A stretch of DNA of 64,000 nucleotides from positions 299,784 through 363,783 of the forward strand of contig NHZP01000049.1 in assembly GCA_003313425.1 (NCBI GenBank), in the 5' to 3' direction. The notes below the pieces were generated by a model, which saw only the letters and a list, made by a program, of their open reading frames with translations, made no database searches and was not told the DNA's origin. Made by a program: the position numbers and the translations under genes. How positions within the stretch are numbered: the first letter of the stretch is position 1; each line of letters opens with the position of its first letter. Positions 10,299 to 22,500 of this stretch are shown piece after piece. The DNA is from Pseudopyrenochaeta lycopersici (lineage: Eukaryota; Ascomycota; Dothideomycetes; Pleosporales; Pseudopyrenochaetaceae).

Positions 10299-11075
10299 TA
10301 TTTTGACATTGGATGAAGCCCGCTTGTTTCATTTCCAGTCCATTACCTCATATCATTAGAGAATTCACATTTCATTAATTATGGAAAAGCTCGAGTGATC
10401 CATGGTTTTCAAAATGCTAAAGCGAAATTTCGATATAACGTCAATTACTAGTCGTCGAGAAGCACCTCGCGCCAAAAACTATGAGTGGTACAGTCACATG
10501 AATAAAGTTTCTTCCGCCAGCGCACAAGCCAGCCTTACATATATTATACGCAAAACTTTAACATTATATATCTTAGCTAAAATTTAATATAATTAAATAA
10601 TTTTTAAAGTAAGAGTTATATATGTAGTTAATATTTAGTTTACTAGCTTTATACTTATCTATATATAGTAATTTATTATAGTATACTTAAGATAAAGTAG
10701 TAAATATGTAATGTATGGTTTCAGGCAATAGTACTTGCTTCACACCACAGATAATAGTGAAGGGATGGTTCTGTATTGCTGTAACTCAGCTATGGGAGAG
10801 AATAATACTTGTCGTCCCCGCTCTGCGCAGCCAGCGCAGGTTTTGAGCAGGTCCGCCGCGGTGCGCGCTAGCCCTCAGAAAGGCCTAGCGCAATCATGCT
10901 GCAACACCAAGATTCAGATTCACGATACTTCGTTACAAAATAAGTTTTACTAGTATATAATACTAGCATTCTTTTAATATACTATAAAAGCTATCTTACT
11001 CTTCTTTAGTAACGTAAGCAGCAAGCGAAACGCCTACTCTTACCAAGACTACACCTCCTTCTACCTTTAACTACA
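10299..11075. other. Intergenic stretch downstream of the HeLo gene, becoming AT-rich
   Basis: 10299-10530 is ordinary 3' flank. 10540-10712 is RIP-like TpA-rich sequence, possibly a short relic. 10713-10935 is GC-balanced, with short open frames I do not consider genes. From about 10940 the 5' end of the pogo0 element begins, with a TATA-like tataaaag near 10982. No TIR could be recognised. Confidence 0.35.
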
Positions 11076-11525
11076 ATGTCTTAATAACTTAATATTAAAT
11101 TACTCCCTTATAAGGATAGAATTATCTTAGCTATCTAAGTAATAAAAAAAGACGTAATATTAAGTAATTAATCAGCTATAGTAGTCTATAACATTCTTAG
11201 AAGGACTCTTTATAACTAACACGCTAGAAAGCTTTTATAACGCAATAGCTAACCTAACTTATTAAATCTTAATAGGTATAAGGAAGACGCGATTATCTAA
11301 TATATAAGAAAGCTAGACGCGTAAGGATTTGCCCTTATACTATCTTATCTCTATAAGATAGTAAATTAGTTACTAGCTACTGATAGTAGTAGCTAAGTAG
11401 GAGAAAAATAGGCTAGAAACTTTATCTCTTATAAGCCTAAGATTAAATCTTAGCTAAGTAGGCTACATAACTACTAGAGAGTCCTATATAGTAATCTAGC
11501 TGTTATTAGCTTCTAGTTTAACTTT

Positions 11526-11976
11526 TGTAAAGAATCTTAAAAGCTATCAGTAAGGATAACCAATAAGATTGCAAGGTTAGTTCTCTAGGATAGAGTGAGG
11601 GACTAGATAGAAGGGGGTTTAATACTAAGACAGTAAGATAGTGCTTCTATAAAGAGTACTAAGAGTTAAGAATAATTAGTATTACTATTACTATACTATA
11701 GAGTATAATATTAAGTTAAACACAATAAGCTATAAAGGTTTATTACTATAATCTATATACAGATAGTCCTATAGGATCCTATAGATCCTACTATAGGTTT
11801 TCCTAGGATCTTATAGGTTCTGTAGGATACACGCAGTATCCTAGAGAATCCTATAAGGGCTGATGCTAAGCTTTCTAGGACACTAGTTCCTAATAGGCTA
11901 GCGCATGCGTTATAGCCCTAAGCACGAGTAAGTCCTTTTTTAAGCTGCGCGTCCCCTTATTCCTTAGGTTGTAACA
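11526..11976 (-). repeat. G1 3' LTR
   Basis: Matches 18182-18632 apart from mainly C/T and G/A differences (for example CTATGGGATCCCATAG on the right is changed here). In element orientation its R-U5 half matches the G2 LTR while its U3 does not. Confidence 0.92.
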
Positions 11977-11991
11977 CTATCCCCCTTCCTA
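11977..11991 (-). promoter_or_regulatory. G1 polypurine tract
   Basis: On the minus strand AGGAAGGGGGATAG directly precedes the 3' LTR, where plus-strand DNA priming is expected. Confidence 0.75.
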
Positions 11992-12017
11992 CTATTTATG
12001 TCCCTATAAACTAACTA

Positions 12018-12650
12018 ATAAGTTCTAAGAGTACTTTATAACGTTATAACCTTAGAGATTAAATAAATTATATTAGCTAGTTAGCTATAGTTGCCTGCGG
12101 TTATTACGCAAAGTAGGGTTAGGAGTGCTAGATATTATTATTAAAGAAAGAGTGTAGGAATTACTATTATAATAGCAATAAGCTTTATAAACTAGTTAAC
12201 ATTCCGTTACTAAACTATTCTAAGCTAGATAGGGAGATACATTATTTAGAAGCTTAGGAGGCGGAGGCCGAAGCAGTAGAGGAGAAGGCGCTAAGCGCGT
12301 TGCTAGCTGCTCGTTCTAAACGCAGTCGTTTGCGTAAATAAAAGGAGTTTCTCTAGAAATGTAAATAGAGTCTAGTAGACGTTTTAGGTTAGTACGTAGA
12401 AGAGATTAAGGCTCTTAAGGCGGCGGAAGTGTTAGGGCAGGAGATTACTAATCTTAAGGAAGGTCTTATGCTAGGTACTCTAGCTCTAGACTAGAGCGTG
12501 TTTATGCTAACACAGCTAGAAGAGGGTAACCCTCTTCTTAGGGTAGCTAGCTTTAGGAGTAGTAGTAGCTCTACTGTCCTTTCTTCTTAGGTTAGTTACA
12601 ATTCTAGTATCTAAGCTCTTCTTATTCCTTATCGCAGTAGTATTTACTAA
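12018..12650 (+). pseudogene. Antisense gene in G1: Zn2Cys6-like cluster plus coiled coil
   Basis: On the strand opposite to pol, one frame runs without frameshift from an ATA at 12018 (a likely RIP-altered ATG) to TAA at 12648-12650, about 210 codons with RIP stops. Near 12096-12188 the cysteine positions have spacing x2, x6, x8, x2, x7; three are still Cys and three are Tyr, as TGY to TAY change would give. A ~90-residue charged, Ala/Glu/Lys-rich helical region follows (EAEAVEEKALSALLAARSKR, later VEEIKALKAAEVL), then a Ser-rich tail. A homologue lies at the same place, also antisense, in G2 (34051-34632): both read QR before and AIV just before the first Cys. The spacing fits the fungal Zn(II)2Cys6 family. 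A DNA-binding or regulatory role is inference. Confidence 0.55.
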
Positions 12651-12659
12651 TTCGTTCCT

Positions 12660-15600
12660 TACAGTTCCTTAGGTTAGACTTAGGTTCCTATATATTTTCT
12701 AAAGCTAGGTAGTCCTTCTATTTTATAAGATACTCTCTTTCTCTATATTATCCCTTTATAATCTTAGGGCGTCCTTTACTAAGAATTTTTTTAACTTCGT
12801 ACTCTATTTCTTTCTTAGTCTCGTACCTAAAGGTTTTTTATAGCAGTGTTACTAGATCTGCAGGCTCTAGCTTAGAGATATAGAAGCGTAGGTAGATCTT
12901 TGCATCTAGTAGTAGCTTAAGTATATAATTTATAAGTCTGTTTTGTTCTTTAACTAAAAATAGTCTAACTTTAACATAATTAAGTCCCTTGCTTAGTCGC
13001 CTGTTGCGTAGGTTTTTTATAAGTAAGTATGCTTTATCCCCTTTCTTTAGCTAAGGTGCTATTTTTCTTTTCTTATTTTAGTAAGAAATACTATTACGTT
13101 ATACTTTCTTAAGGTTTTCTTAGAGTTATTTATGTATTTTCTTTATTTCTTTAGCTATCTTTATAGCTGCTTTAGCTTTTCTGCTAGGATATGTCTTTAT
13201 AAAGAGATTAGGGTGTCTCTTATAGTTAGTAAAGAATAGTATCTTTCTAGTTAATTCTAACAATTTGTTATTATAGGCTAGTTGTGCTATTAGTAATAGT
13301 AAAACCTAATTATTTTATTATTAATTACTGTAAATCTTTAGGTAGGTTTTTATTATTCTGTTTATTCTTTCTATTTGTCCGTCCGTTTATAGGTAATAGG
13401 CTGTTAATAATTTTCTTTTTATTCCTATCGCGGCTATTAATATAGACTAGAAGTTAGATATAAAGAGCTTATCTCTATTACTAATAATAGACTTAGGTAT
13501 ACTATAGTATTGTATTAGTCTGTCTAAAACAACAAACGCTAGTTGTTCTATATTATAGTTATTTCTAAATAGTATTATTTCTACTGCTTTTGTAAATCTG
13601 CAGACTATATTAAAGATAGTATTATACTTAATTCCTGTCGCGGGATCTTTAGATAGTAGTAACTCTGTTACAAAGTCTATAGAAATGTCTGCCTAAGGTT
13701 TGTTAGGTAGCTCTATAGCTTGCATTTCCCTATATAGTATGTAGGTATTATATTTATTCTTATAACAGTCCGCGCATTTTTTAATAAACTGCTTAACCTT
13801 AGCCTTTATATTCTTAAAGCTGTAGTATCGCTGTATAAGTTCTATTATTCTTTTAATTCTAGGGTAACTATACACTAGGTTATTATAGTATTATTAGATA
13901 ATTACCTCTTATAATTCTTTAGGTACTTTAGACGTAATTATTATAGTGTTGTTTAATAACTTATTAGGTCCTAAGCTTCTATCCTAGTTTACTTAAAGGA
14001 TAGCATTACTAATTATTACTTTTATTCCTGCGATATCTAATCTGCGGCTAAGCGCGTTAGCTCTACTGTTATCCTTTCCTAGCGTGTACACGATCTTAAA
14101 CTTATACTATCCTAATATTTTAGCCTATCTAACCTATCTTTAGTTTAAAGTCTTAGTAGTAGTAAAATTAACTAAGTTCTTATAATCTATAAATATCGTA
14201 AGATCTAAGCAGCTCTTTGCGTAGATCTACTAGTAGTTAAGGGCGTTAATAACTACTATAAGCTTCTTGTCGTGCACGTTGTAGCGTTCCTTAAGGTCTG
14301 TAAACTTTCTTAAGTAGTAGGCGATTAGGTGCTATTTCCTATTACATTCCTATTTTACTATTATACCTAGTACAAGGTCTAAGGCATCTGTTTTAAACTA
14401 TAGGGGTTCCCCTATTTAGAAGGTAATTAATACTAGTAGTATAATATAAGCTTCTTTAAGTATCTAGAATACTTTTCTTTATTTATTTCCTTATTCTTAT
14501 TTTATATCTTTCCTTATAAGTTTAGTAAGTAAGATAGATTTCCTAGAGAAGTCCTTAATAAACTATTAGTTAAAGTTAATAAATCCTATAAATAACTATA
14601 TGTCTTTAACTATTTTAGGTTTAAGCTATTCCTTTACTACTCTTATTTTTCCTTTACTTATCTTTACTCTGTGTGCACCTACTATATATCCTAGGAATTT
14701 AACTTCTTCCTTATAGAACTTACATTTCTTAGGTTTAAGTAGTAACCTAAATCTTCCTAGATAGGTAAGAACTATTTTAACGTGCTTAATATATTCTTGT
14801 AGGTTATTAGAGTACATAAGGATATTATTAAAGTATGCGATAATAAATATATCTAGGTATTCTCTTAATATATTATTAATAAGTACCTAGTATATAGCTA
14901 GTACGTTAGTAAGACTAAAGGGCATTACTATATACTTATAGTAGCTGTAGCGTGTTCTAAACGTAGTCTTTTATTCTTCGCCTTTCTTTATATAAATAAG
15001 GTTGTACGCTCCTCTTAAGTCTAATACTATAAAGACTTTTATAAAGGCTAGTTAATCCTGTAGTTCTGCTATATTTAGTAGAAAGTATTAATTCTTTATT
15101 ATAATATTATTAAGTTTCTAGTAGTTAATATATAATCTTAACTTCTTATTCTTTTTTAGTATAAATAGTATAGAGTATCCTGCTAGCGACTGTAATTCCC
15201 TAATAAATCCCTTTTTTAAGTTTATTTTAATATATTTGTGCAAGGTTTTAAGTTCTTTTTCTAATAAACTATAGATTAGGCTAAAAGTTAGTTACTTTCC
15301 TTCCTGTAGGATAATCTTGTAATCCTAGGGTTAGTATTTAGGCAATGCTTTTATAGTTGTCTCTTCCTAAAAGAGTAACTTATATTCTTTATACTTGTTA
15401 GGGATTACTAGAGTTACGCTTTACTCTTTAACTCTAGCTTGTTAGTCTAAGGGCCTCCTATTAGTACCTGCTAAGTTAGACCCTTGTGTCTTAAGGTTGT
15501 CCTTATTTAAAGTAAGGATTCTAATTATTATCTTCTTATCTACCTAGGCACTTAGCTGCAGCGCAGGCTTACTCGTAGTTACGTCCGTTCTACAGTATTT

Positions 15601-18170
15601 AAATAAGAACTTTTTCTTTTTCTAATCTATGTCTAGACTATGTTCTCTTAACTATAGGAGTCCTAGTATTATATTATATTATAATAGTCTAAAGACGTCT
15701 AGGTTAATTATTTCCCTATAGTTCTAGATAATAAGTTACATATTCTGTACTTTATATATAATTACAGACTCTAATAGTATTAGTTGTCTATTAGCTACTG
15801 TTAATAGATATAGTACTAATTTTAATAATAGGATAAGGCTAGCTTATTCTATCGCTCGCGCAGAAATATAGCTCTATTATACTCTAGAATCTACTAGTGC
15901 CTTTATCTAGCTTCTGTTAAGCTTAGTATTTAGCTTAAGAAGTCCTTGTGTGCCTGTTATATATAGAGTTTGCAGTTCTTACCTATTAGTGGGCGCGACT
16001 CTAAAAAAGGCTCCTCTTAATACCTATTTAGTATCTTAACGTCTTTATGCTTAAGGCAGTTAGAGTTAAGGCACGTTTACTACTGCTGCTAGTTACACTC
16101 TCTATTAAAGACTAGCTGCATTACTATAGTAGCTATAAGGTCGTCGTTCCCTAGGAAATAGAGGACAGTCTTCTTATCCTATAAGTAGTTATTACATTTA
16201 ACTTTAAGATAATTATACTATTAGTATTTGTATTAATAAAATAAGTAAGGGAAGTATCCCTGTTCTGTTTTACTTAAATAGTGTATAGCGCATAGGTCTG
16301 TAGTACAGAAAGACTAGTAGACGACACTATGTTGCTTATTACGTAGGTCTATTAAGTAGTTAGGTACTAGTTTTTATAGTCCTTTACGCATAGTATGTAG
16401 GGTTTAAGCTACCTCTGCGTGCTCGTACATTTCTTAGGCTTCTTCTTCTATAAGATACTAGAGAGGGTTAATATTCTCTTTATCGTCCTTCTAATGTATT
16501 TGTTATTTAAGCTAAGTATAGATGTCTTATTTCTTACTGTCTGTAAGCACGATCTTACTGTAGGAGTTAACTTAAAGGTACCCTTATTATACTAGGTCCT
16601 AAGTATTAGGTATATAGAAGGCGTCTTCCTATATTAATAGTAGTATTGTTTAGCGTCGTAATATATATTTAAGGGTCTTAACTATTAGGGGTTCTAGTAC
16701 CTATGTTTATCTAGCTTATTAAAGTTTCTATAGTGCGTCCCTAACGCTTATAAGTTACTATACTTCCTTACCTTTCTCTACCTACTCCTATATTACCTTC
16801 GTGTAATATTTAAGGTAATAATAGTATTCCTATAATATATCTTACATTGCTTATTTAGCTAAGATAATTGTACTTATTCCTTATACTATAGCTACTTCCT
16901 ATTCTTCTAAAGTTAACGCGTTAATATATTATACTTTATACATATATTGCGCGTATAGTTAGTAGTTAAGTTCTATAATATCTTTCTCTGCCTCTATAGG
17001 CGTTGTTAGCCTTAGAGTTCCTAGTTAATATTAGTTCTAAAAGTTCTTCCTTTTTTATTCCTTTATTAGGAGCACTATAGTATTACTAAGATCTTCTTCT
17101 ATATCTTTATAGACTAGGGATAGAGAGCTGTTACTCTCTTCTTTATTTTCGCTATGCTAGGTTCTAGGGATCCTTCTCTTAGTAGGTTCCTAGTAAGGTA
17201 GCGGCGACATCTCTGTATCTTAAGCCCTTTCTTCTTAGGTAGCGACGACTTCCTATATCTTATTATTACTATTTTCTTCTTTTACAGCTAATATATTAAT
17301 CTAAGGGGTTACCTTATTTTTTTATCTACAGTCCTTAGCTATATAGCCTTTCTTATTACAGTTAAAGTAAGTTATTTCTTTTTTCTTCTCGCCTTTACCT
17401 AACCTTCCTTTGTTAAGGTTATCTAGATGTATTACCTGAGGGCCTCCTAATATATACTGTCTAGGCACTCCTCGTAGCTAATGCTAGTATCGTAGGCGAC
17501 TATTATTTAGCTTATTACAATAATCCTTCTAGGGTTTCTTGTCTTCTTTAGTTTATCCTAGTAGTCGTCCTCTAAGTCGTATACAGAGCTTATAGAGCTC
17601 TACATCTAGTTAGATAGTTTTATTAATTAAGTTATCTAGTGTATTAATGCCTATGCTAGAGCGCATTAGTTTAGTTTAGACGTCTGCCTTTAGGCCTTAT
17701 TTATATATAGTTTTTAAGGTGTTGTTGTTCTAGTTAGTTTGTCTAGCATACCCTAAAAACTTATTAGCGTAATTAGCTACAGACTAGGTTTATTGTATGT
17801 TCTAGATTTTACGTTCTGCGATAGTAGTCTCGTTTAGCAACCTAAACGCTTATTACATGCGTGTCTTAAATTCTTCTGTATCTTTAAACATTTTAATTAG
17901 CTCCTTTAGTTTAGTACCTTTAGCTAAGTACTTAACTAAATAGGGCTTTACTTATTTAGCAGCTTCGCCCCTTATATAGCTTATTATAAGTACTGCTTAG
18001 TCGTCGTCGTCTATAGTAGTCGCATTAAACTTAAAGAACAGGTTAAACTAGAGTAGCTAGTCTTTAAGCTTAAATTAATCTCTATAGAAGAGGTCTGGTT
18101 TAGTAACAGCGTTACCTAGCCTAGTAGCATAGTAGGCTGCGTTTTCTATATAAGTATTACTTATCTTAAA
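12660..18170 (-). pseudogene. G1 gag-pol polyprotein, RIP-inactivated
   Basis: Read right to left: gag (from about 18150), a zinc knuckle near 17330-17375 reading FNCNKKGYIAKDCR (His of CCHC now Tyr), protease region, reverse transcriptase (about 15300-14550) with AYFNNIL where the family has AYLDDIL and then VKFLGYIVG, RNase H, an integrase zinc-binding segment at 13693-13875 (FIKKCADC), the integrase core and a chromodomain-like end around 12700-12800. Catalytic Asp residues of the RT are Asn. Many TAG/TAA stops. Closely related to G2 up to the end of the integrase, where the two diverge. Confidence 0.85.
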
Positions 18171-18181
18171 GGTATTTAAAG

Positions 18182-18632
18182 TGTAAAGAATCTTAAAAGC
18201 TATTAGTAAGGGTAACTAATAAGATTATAAGGTTAGTTCTCTAGGATAGAGTAAGGGACTAGATAGAAGGGGGTTTAATACTAAGATAGTAAGATAGTGC
18301 TTCTATAAAGAGTACTAAGGGTTAAGAATAATTAGTATTGCTATTACTATACTATAGAGTATAATATTAAGTTAAACATAATAAGCTATAAGAGTTTATT
18401 ACTGTAATCTATATATAGATAGTCCTATGGGATCCCATAGATCCCACCATAAGTTTTCCTAGGATCTTATGGGTTCTGTAGGATACACGCGGTGTCCTAG
18501 AGAATCCTATAGGGGCTGATGCCAAGCTTTCTAGGACACTAGTTCCTAATGGGCTAGCGCATGCGTTATGGCCCTAAGCACGAGTAAGTCCTTTTTTAAG
18601 CTGCGCGTCCCCTCATTCCTTGGGTCGTAACA
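18182..18632 (-). repeat. G1 5' LTR
   Basis: The less mutated copy. The part shared with the G2 LTR (R-U5) is 18182-18419; the private U3 is 18420-18632 and contains the perfect 16-bp palindrome CTATGGGATCCCATAG (18425-18440). Confidence 0.92.
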
Positions 18633-18701
18633 ACTTTATATATAATATTAAAGCTAAGTATAGTATCCTAGATAAAGATACCTATAACTTTAATAAGACT
18701 A

Positions 18702-19031
18702 GTGTGCCGATGCACTTGGTGACGTAGTTACCGAGGGCATCTCAGCTAGGATTAGGTAGGCTTGGCCGGGAAATCCGGGTATAAAGGTAGATAGATAGGA
18801 CCTCCTTGGGAGGCATCGAATCCACCAAGTATCGCCCACGCTGTACTGTCAAGTCCTGCTTCAACAGAGTCTCGATCATTCAATTCACCGTTGCCTATCC
18901 ACCCTTGTCTACCTCGTTACCCGTCCCCGCACCTCACCATCTCAACCAACACGAGATGCTCAGTTGCTTCCACTGCGCGCAAGGCTACCATCAAAAGGGA
19001 GAAGTTGGCTGAGGCCTCTGTTCCTGCACAC
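18702..19031. mobile_element. 330-bp TIR element (MITE A) inside the pogo0 DETG motif; solo LTR is an alternative
   Basis: The ends GTGTGC/GCACAC are flanked by TA (18700-18701, 19032-19033). Removing the insert restores the transposase frame exactly. It is GC-balanced with little RIP, unlike its host. The start GTGTGCCGATGCAC closely matches that of MITE B (19330). It also fits an LTR reading, TGTGCC...TGCACA with a CTAG duplication and a TATA-like GTATAAAGG near 18779, so a solo LTR cannot be excluded. Short open frames inside are not considered genes. Confidence 0.6.
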
Positions 19032-19377
19032 TAGCTTTACTATAGGCGTAAGAGGGTCTATTAAGGTAGTAACTACGTCTAAGAGATGTACTTAACTACT
19101 AGAGATATAACCTAGTAACTATAAGTAAGTAATATTAATTATTAATATTAACGCTATAAGCTAGATAATTCTACTCTTTATTATCTTTAAAGCTAAAAAC
19201 TATAATAAGTCCTAGCTACCTAATTTATCTAAGGGCTAGCGTATAGGCCTTAGTAAGAATAGCTAGACTAATAATAAACTTAGTCTAGCCTAGCTATAGT
19301 ACTTTATCTAGTATACAGCAGCTTAGATAGTGTGCCGTTGCACAGGGTACCTAGGCAATTAGGTGATGATAGGTTTC

Positions 19378-19500
19378 TGTTAGCCAACACGGTTAGCTCC
19401 TCACGTGCTCTGTTATATAAGCATCCACAGGGTATATAGTTCCCTTGTGTCTCATTTGATAGGAATCAACCTAGTTCCTCCTGCCTGCTACCCGCCAACA
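19378..19500 (+). repeat. copia1 5' LTR with compact promoter
   Basis: TGTTAG...CAACA ends. Within 123 bp it has a CACGTG E-box-like core (about 19402-19407) and a TTATATAAG TATA box about 10 bp further on, followed by the presumed transcription start. Very short for a fungal LTR. Confidence 0.88.
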
Positions 19501-19529
19501 GTTATAAGCCCAGTTTGCACCTCCTAAGC

Positions 19530-22500
19530 TACGCAACTCTGCACGAATATAGCTTTAGACGTGTAACTGATAACAACTACGTTCACCTTTACCCGTTGTG
19601 TCTATTAACAGCTAGGTTAGCGTTAAAGACCTATATAGTTAACAAGTGTCGCTATTTAACTAGAACTGTTACTCTCCGCATAGAGATTAGTTTAGTAATT
19701 AATTACTAAGATTACGATGTTGTACAACAACGCAGGAGTTACACGAGTGACTGTTTTACTAGATAAACTAGCTAACTAGGAGTTGTAGTTCTAGCTACAA
19801 CAAGAGAAAGCTGTTATAGATAGTATTTAGAAGTACTACGATATCTTAAAACTAAAGGATAAGCTACTAAAGCTTAGAGAACTAACTAGACTGTTACCTA
19901 GTAATATACGGCTAGGAGTGACAGAGATTAGCTAGCTAGACGCAGCTGAAAAGGCATTATATAGTAATCTTTTTTAAGACTAGAGATATAAAAGAGTAGA
20001 GTATATAAAACTTAAGTAGAAGGATAGTAAGCTCCTTCTTAACATCAGCCGTACGATTACTGCTTAACACCTTTACCTTATTAGTAGAAAAGATAAGGCG
20101 TATAATTAACTAGTTACTCTTAAGAAGTAGTTTACGCTAATAGCTACCTTACAAAGTAGAGAGCTAACTATTAAATATTAAGCTCTATAAGATAGTCCTT
20201 AGAGTTAAGATCTTAAGTAATAGCTTAATAACTAGATTTATATTACTAACTAAGGTAGGGAGGTAAGTCTCTCTAAAATAATGGGTTATTAAGCTTAAGA
20301 GGATTTCCTAATATCTATTAGGATAATTACCTCTAAATAAGTAGTATTATCGCACTATAACCTTATTAAAAAGGAGACCTTAGATAAGATAAATAAGATT
20401 TAACCTCTAGTAGACTATATAGCTTAGTTTAGGGTCTATTATTAATAAATTAGGCCTAGTATAATATTACTTAGCACGTTTATAATACTTAGTGTTTTAA
20501 ACAGAACAGACTAGAAAGACTAGAAGGAGTAAAGATTATTAAAATTAGCTTATAAGCTAGAATATCTCTGCGGAGGTATACATTAGTATAGGGAGTGCTA
20601 GTACCTATTTCTAGATTATCTAAAGAGACTAGAGAGCTTTTAACCTATTAAAGCTGTATAGGATAGGATAGTTAAGGCCTTAAAGAACCTAGAGTAGGTC
20701 AAAAGGATTAATAAGCTCCTCGCTCGTTATAGTAAGAAAATTAAGGGCGTAGATAAGCTAATAAGCCTTAATAGTAGAAAGGAGAGCTAGGGAGGTAGTT
20801 TTGCGACCTACAGCTCCTTCTCTATTACCTAGGTGCAACTAAAAACGCTGCCAACGATTATTAATTAATAGATCCTTAACCTAGGCTTAAACATCTATAT
20901 ATGTAATTTAAGGAGGTTTAGCTAGTAAGAGATAAGGCAGGCTACAGCCTAGGAAACAGTGCTTGCAGGAGACTTAATTCTAGTAATACAGGCCTAGGGA
21001 GAGGTTATATTTAAGGTTAATTAACTATCTAGAATAAGTTAGATTAAGCTAACTAATATAGCTCTTATAGAAGGCTTCTTTATAAACGTTGTAAGCCTCT
21101 TAAGATACTAAGAAATAGGCATTTAGTTTAACTTAGGACGAGATGTTATATATAAGCAGCATCTGTTAAACGTCACATACCTACTTAGGTATAGAGAAGG
21201 ACACTAGATTGTTAATACTAACGAGAACAATCGTCTAGTACTAAGTAGCTTCGCAACAGCTCTTTAAGGAGCGTATAAGGTCTTATAGGAAGATTAACGT
21301 CTAATTGCTGTATCTTATGTTAAAGCTTATAAGATGTTTGCACACGCGAGCAAGGAGGTAATTAATTACTTAAATGCGAACGTACAAGGAATTAACCTTG
21401 AGCAAGGAGCTCGAGCACCGCAGCTGCGAGAATACGAGACCTGCATTAAGTTAAAATTAACAGCTTAAGTTAGCAGGCGTTAATTAGATAATTAAGCCAC
21501 AAGGCCTTTCTATAGGATTGTAGTTAATCTCGTATAGCTGATCCTAAGAGGAGAAACGTGCTATAACGGAGATTGTTACCTCCTATATACTATATGCGAG
21601 TTCTTAAGGTAGTATAAGGCGACAACTCTTGCTAATAAAACACTACCTGTCGTAATAGCAGCGTTACAAGCGCTAATAAACAAGATTAAACTCTAGTATA
21701 GACATACTATTATTATCCTTAAGGTTAACAGCAATTACAGGTACGGCTTACAGCTCTATAAGATTGCAAGGCAGGCTAGCCTTAAGGTTAAGCTTTAAGC
21801 CCCTAACACGCCTAAACAGCTAGAAGCTATAGAGTAAGCAGGGAACGTAATTATAATAAGAGCAAGATTACTTTAAATTAAGGCAGGACTGCTAAAGTCG
21901 CTGTTAAATAAGCTAGCAGTTACAGCAGCTTAAATCGTTAATATCACGCCTACTAAGTTAATCGCATAGAAGACACCATATAAGCTAGTCTATAGCAGGC
22001 AGCCTTTAGTTACCTACTTCTTATAGATAGGCTGCAAAGCCTATATCCTAAATAAGAAGCTAAAGAAAGCAGATAAGCTTAAGTCTTATATATTTATAGG
22101 ATACCTTATAGGGTACAACTTAATAAATATCTTCTATATCTAGCTGCTAAAGAAGAGCTAGGTAATACGCGTAAGAGACGTAATATTTTAGAAGAACAGC
22201 CTTTTTAACAACTATAAGAAAGCTAAGAGAGAAGCTATCGTACGAGAAGATATTAACTATCTTAATATACCTTAGGTACAGGAGATAGAGGCTAATTAAG
22301 AGATACTGCAGAACTAGAGGCATTAGCTTAACGATAAGACAGCTCGTTCTATAGAGATAGCTGAAAACAACATAGTAGTAGAGTTCTATAAGGACTAAGG
22401 CTTTCTACTAATACTAGAACTATTAGATCGTAGTACTGCACTACCTTAATAGGAGGCAGGCAATAATAGAGAACTATACTAAGCTATAGAGCTAGTAGAA

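Larger units (their letters stand above)
11526..18632 (-). mobile_element. Ty3/gypsy chromovirus G1 (LTR retrotransposon)
   Basis: 451-bp LTRs (11526-11976 and 18182-18632), TG...CA ends and a perfect 5-bp target duplication ACTTT (11521-11525, 18633-18637). Total 7107 bp. A polypurine tract adjoins the left LTR, so the element reads right to left. It interrupts the pogo0 transposase. Its pol is close to that of G2 at 28069. The right (5') LTR retains more CpA than the left one. Confidence 0.93.
11076..19329 (+). pseudogene. Fot1/pogo transposase (pogo0) in three pieces, interrupted by G1 and MITE A
   Basis: Coding pieces are 11076-11525, 18638-18701 and 19034-19329. From ATG 11076 the frame shows an N-terminal helix-turn-helix region (DRIILAI, then SAIVVYNI), then the pre-catalytic block (NYQRVLYSNLAVISF with a RIP stop), ending in TTTAACTTT at the G1 target site. 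Beyond G1 it continues KYSILDKDTYNFNKT, which corresponds to the family motif YNFDETG; the 330-bp element MITE A sits inside this motif. After it come FTIGVRGSIKVVTTS and a block ending LSLA, the usual DDE_1 order. Both Asp and Glu of the first catalytic motif are now Asn and Lys. The C-terminal half beyond 19329 is not recognisable after MITE B/copia1, so it is truncated or too degraded. Stops are TAG/TAA at former Gln/Trp codons. Confidence 0.72.

Noticed and set aside
10402..10953. Two short plus-strand open frames downstream of the HeLo gene
   Set aside because: Both are about 60-70 codons with no domains, splice signals or conserved context.
19515..19709. 64-codon plus-strand open frame just after the copia1 LTR
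   Set aside because: No homology or domain, and it lies in the copia leader/gag start; probably chance in a less mutated stretch.
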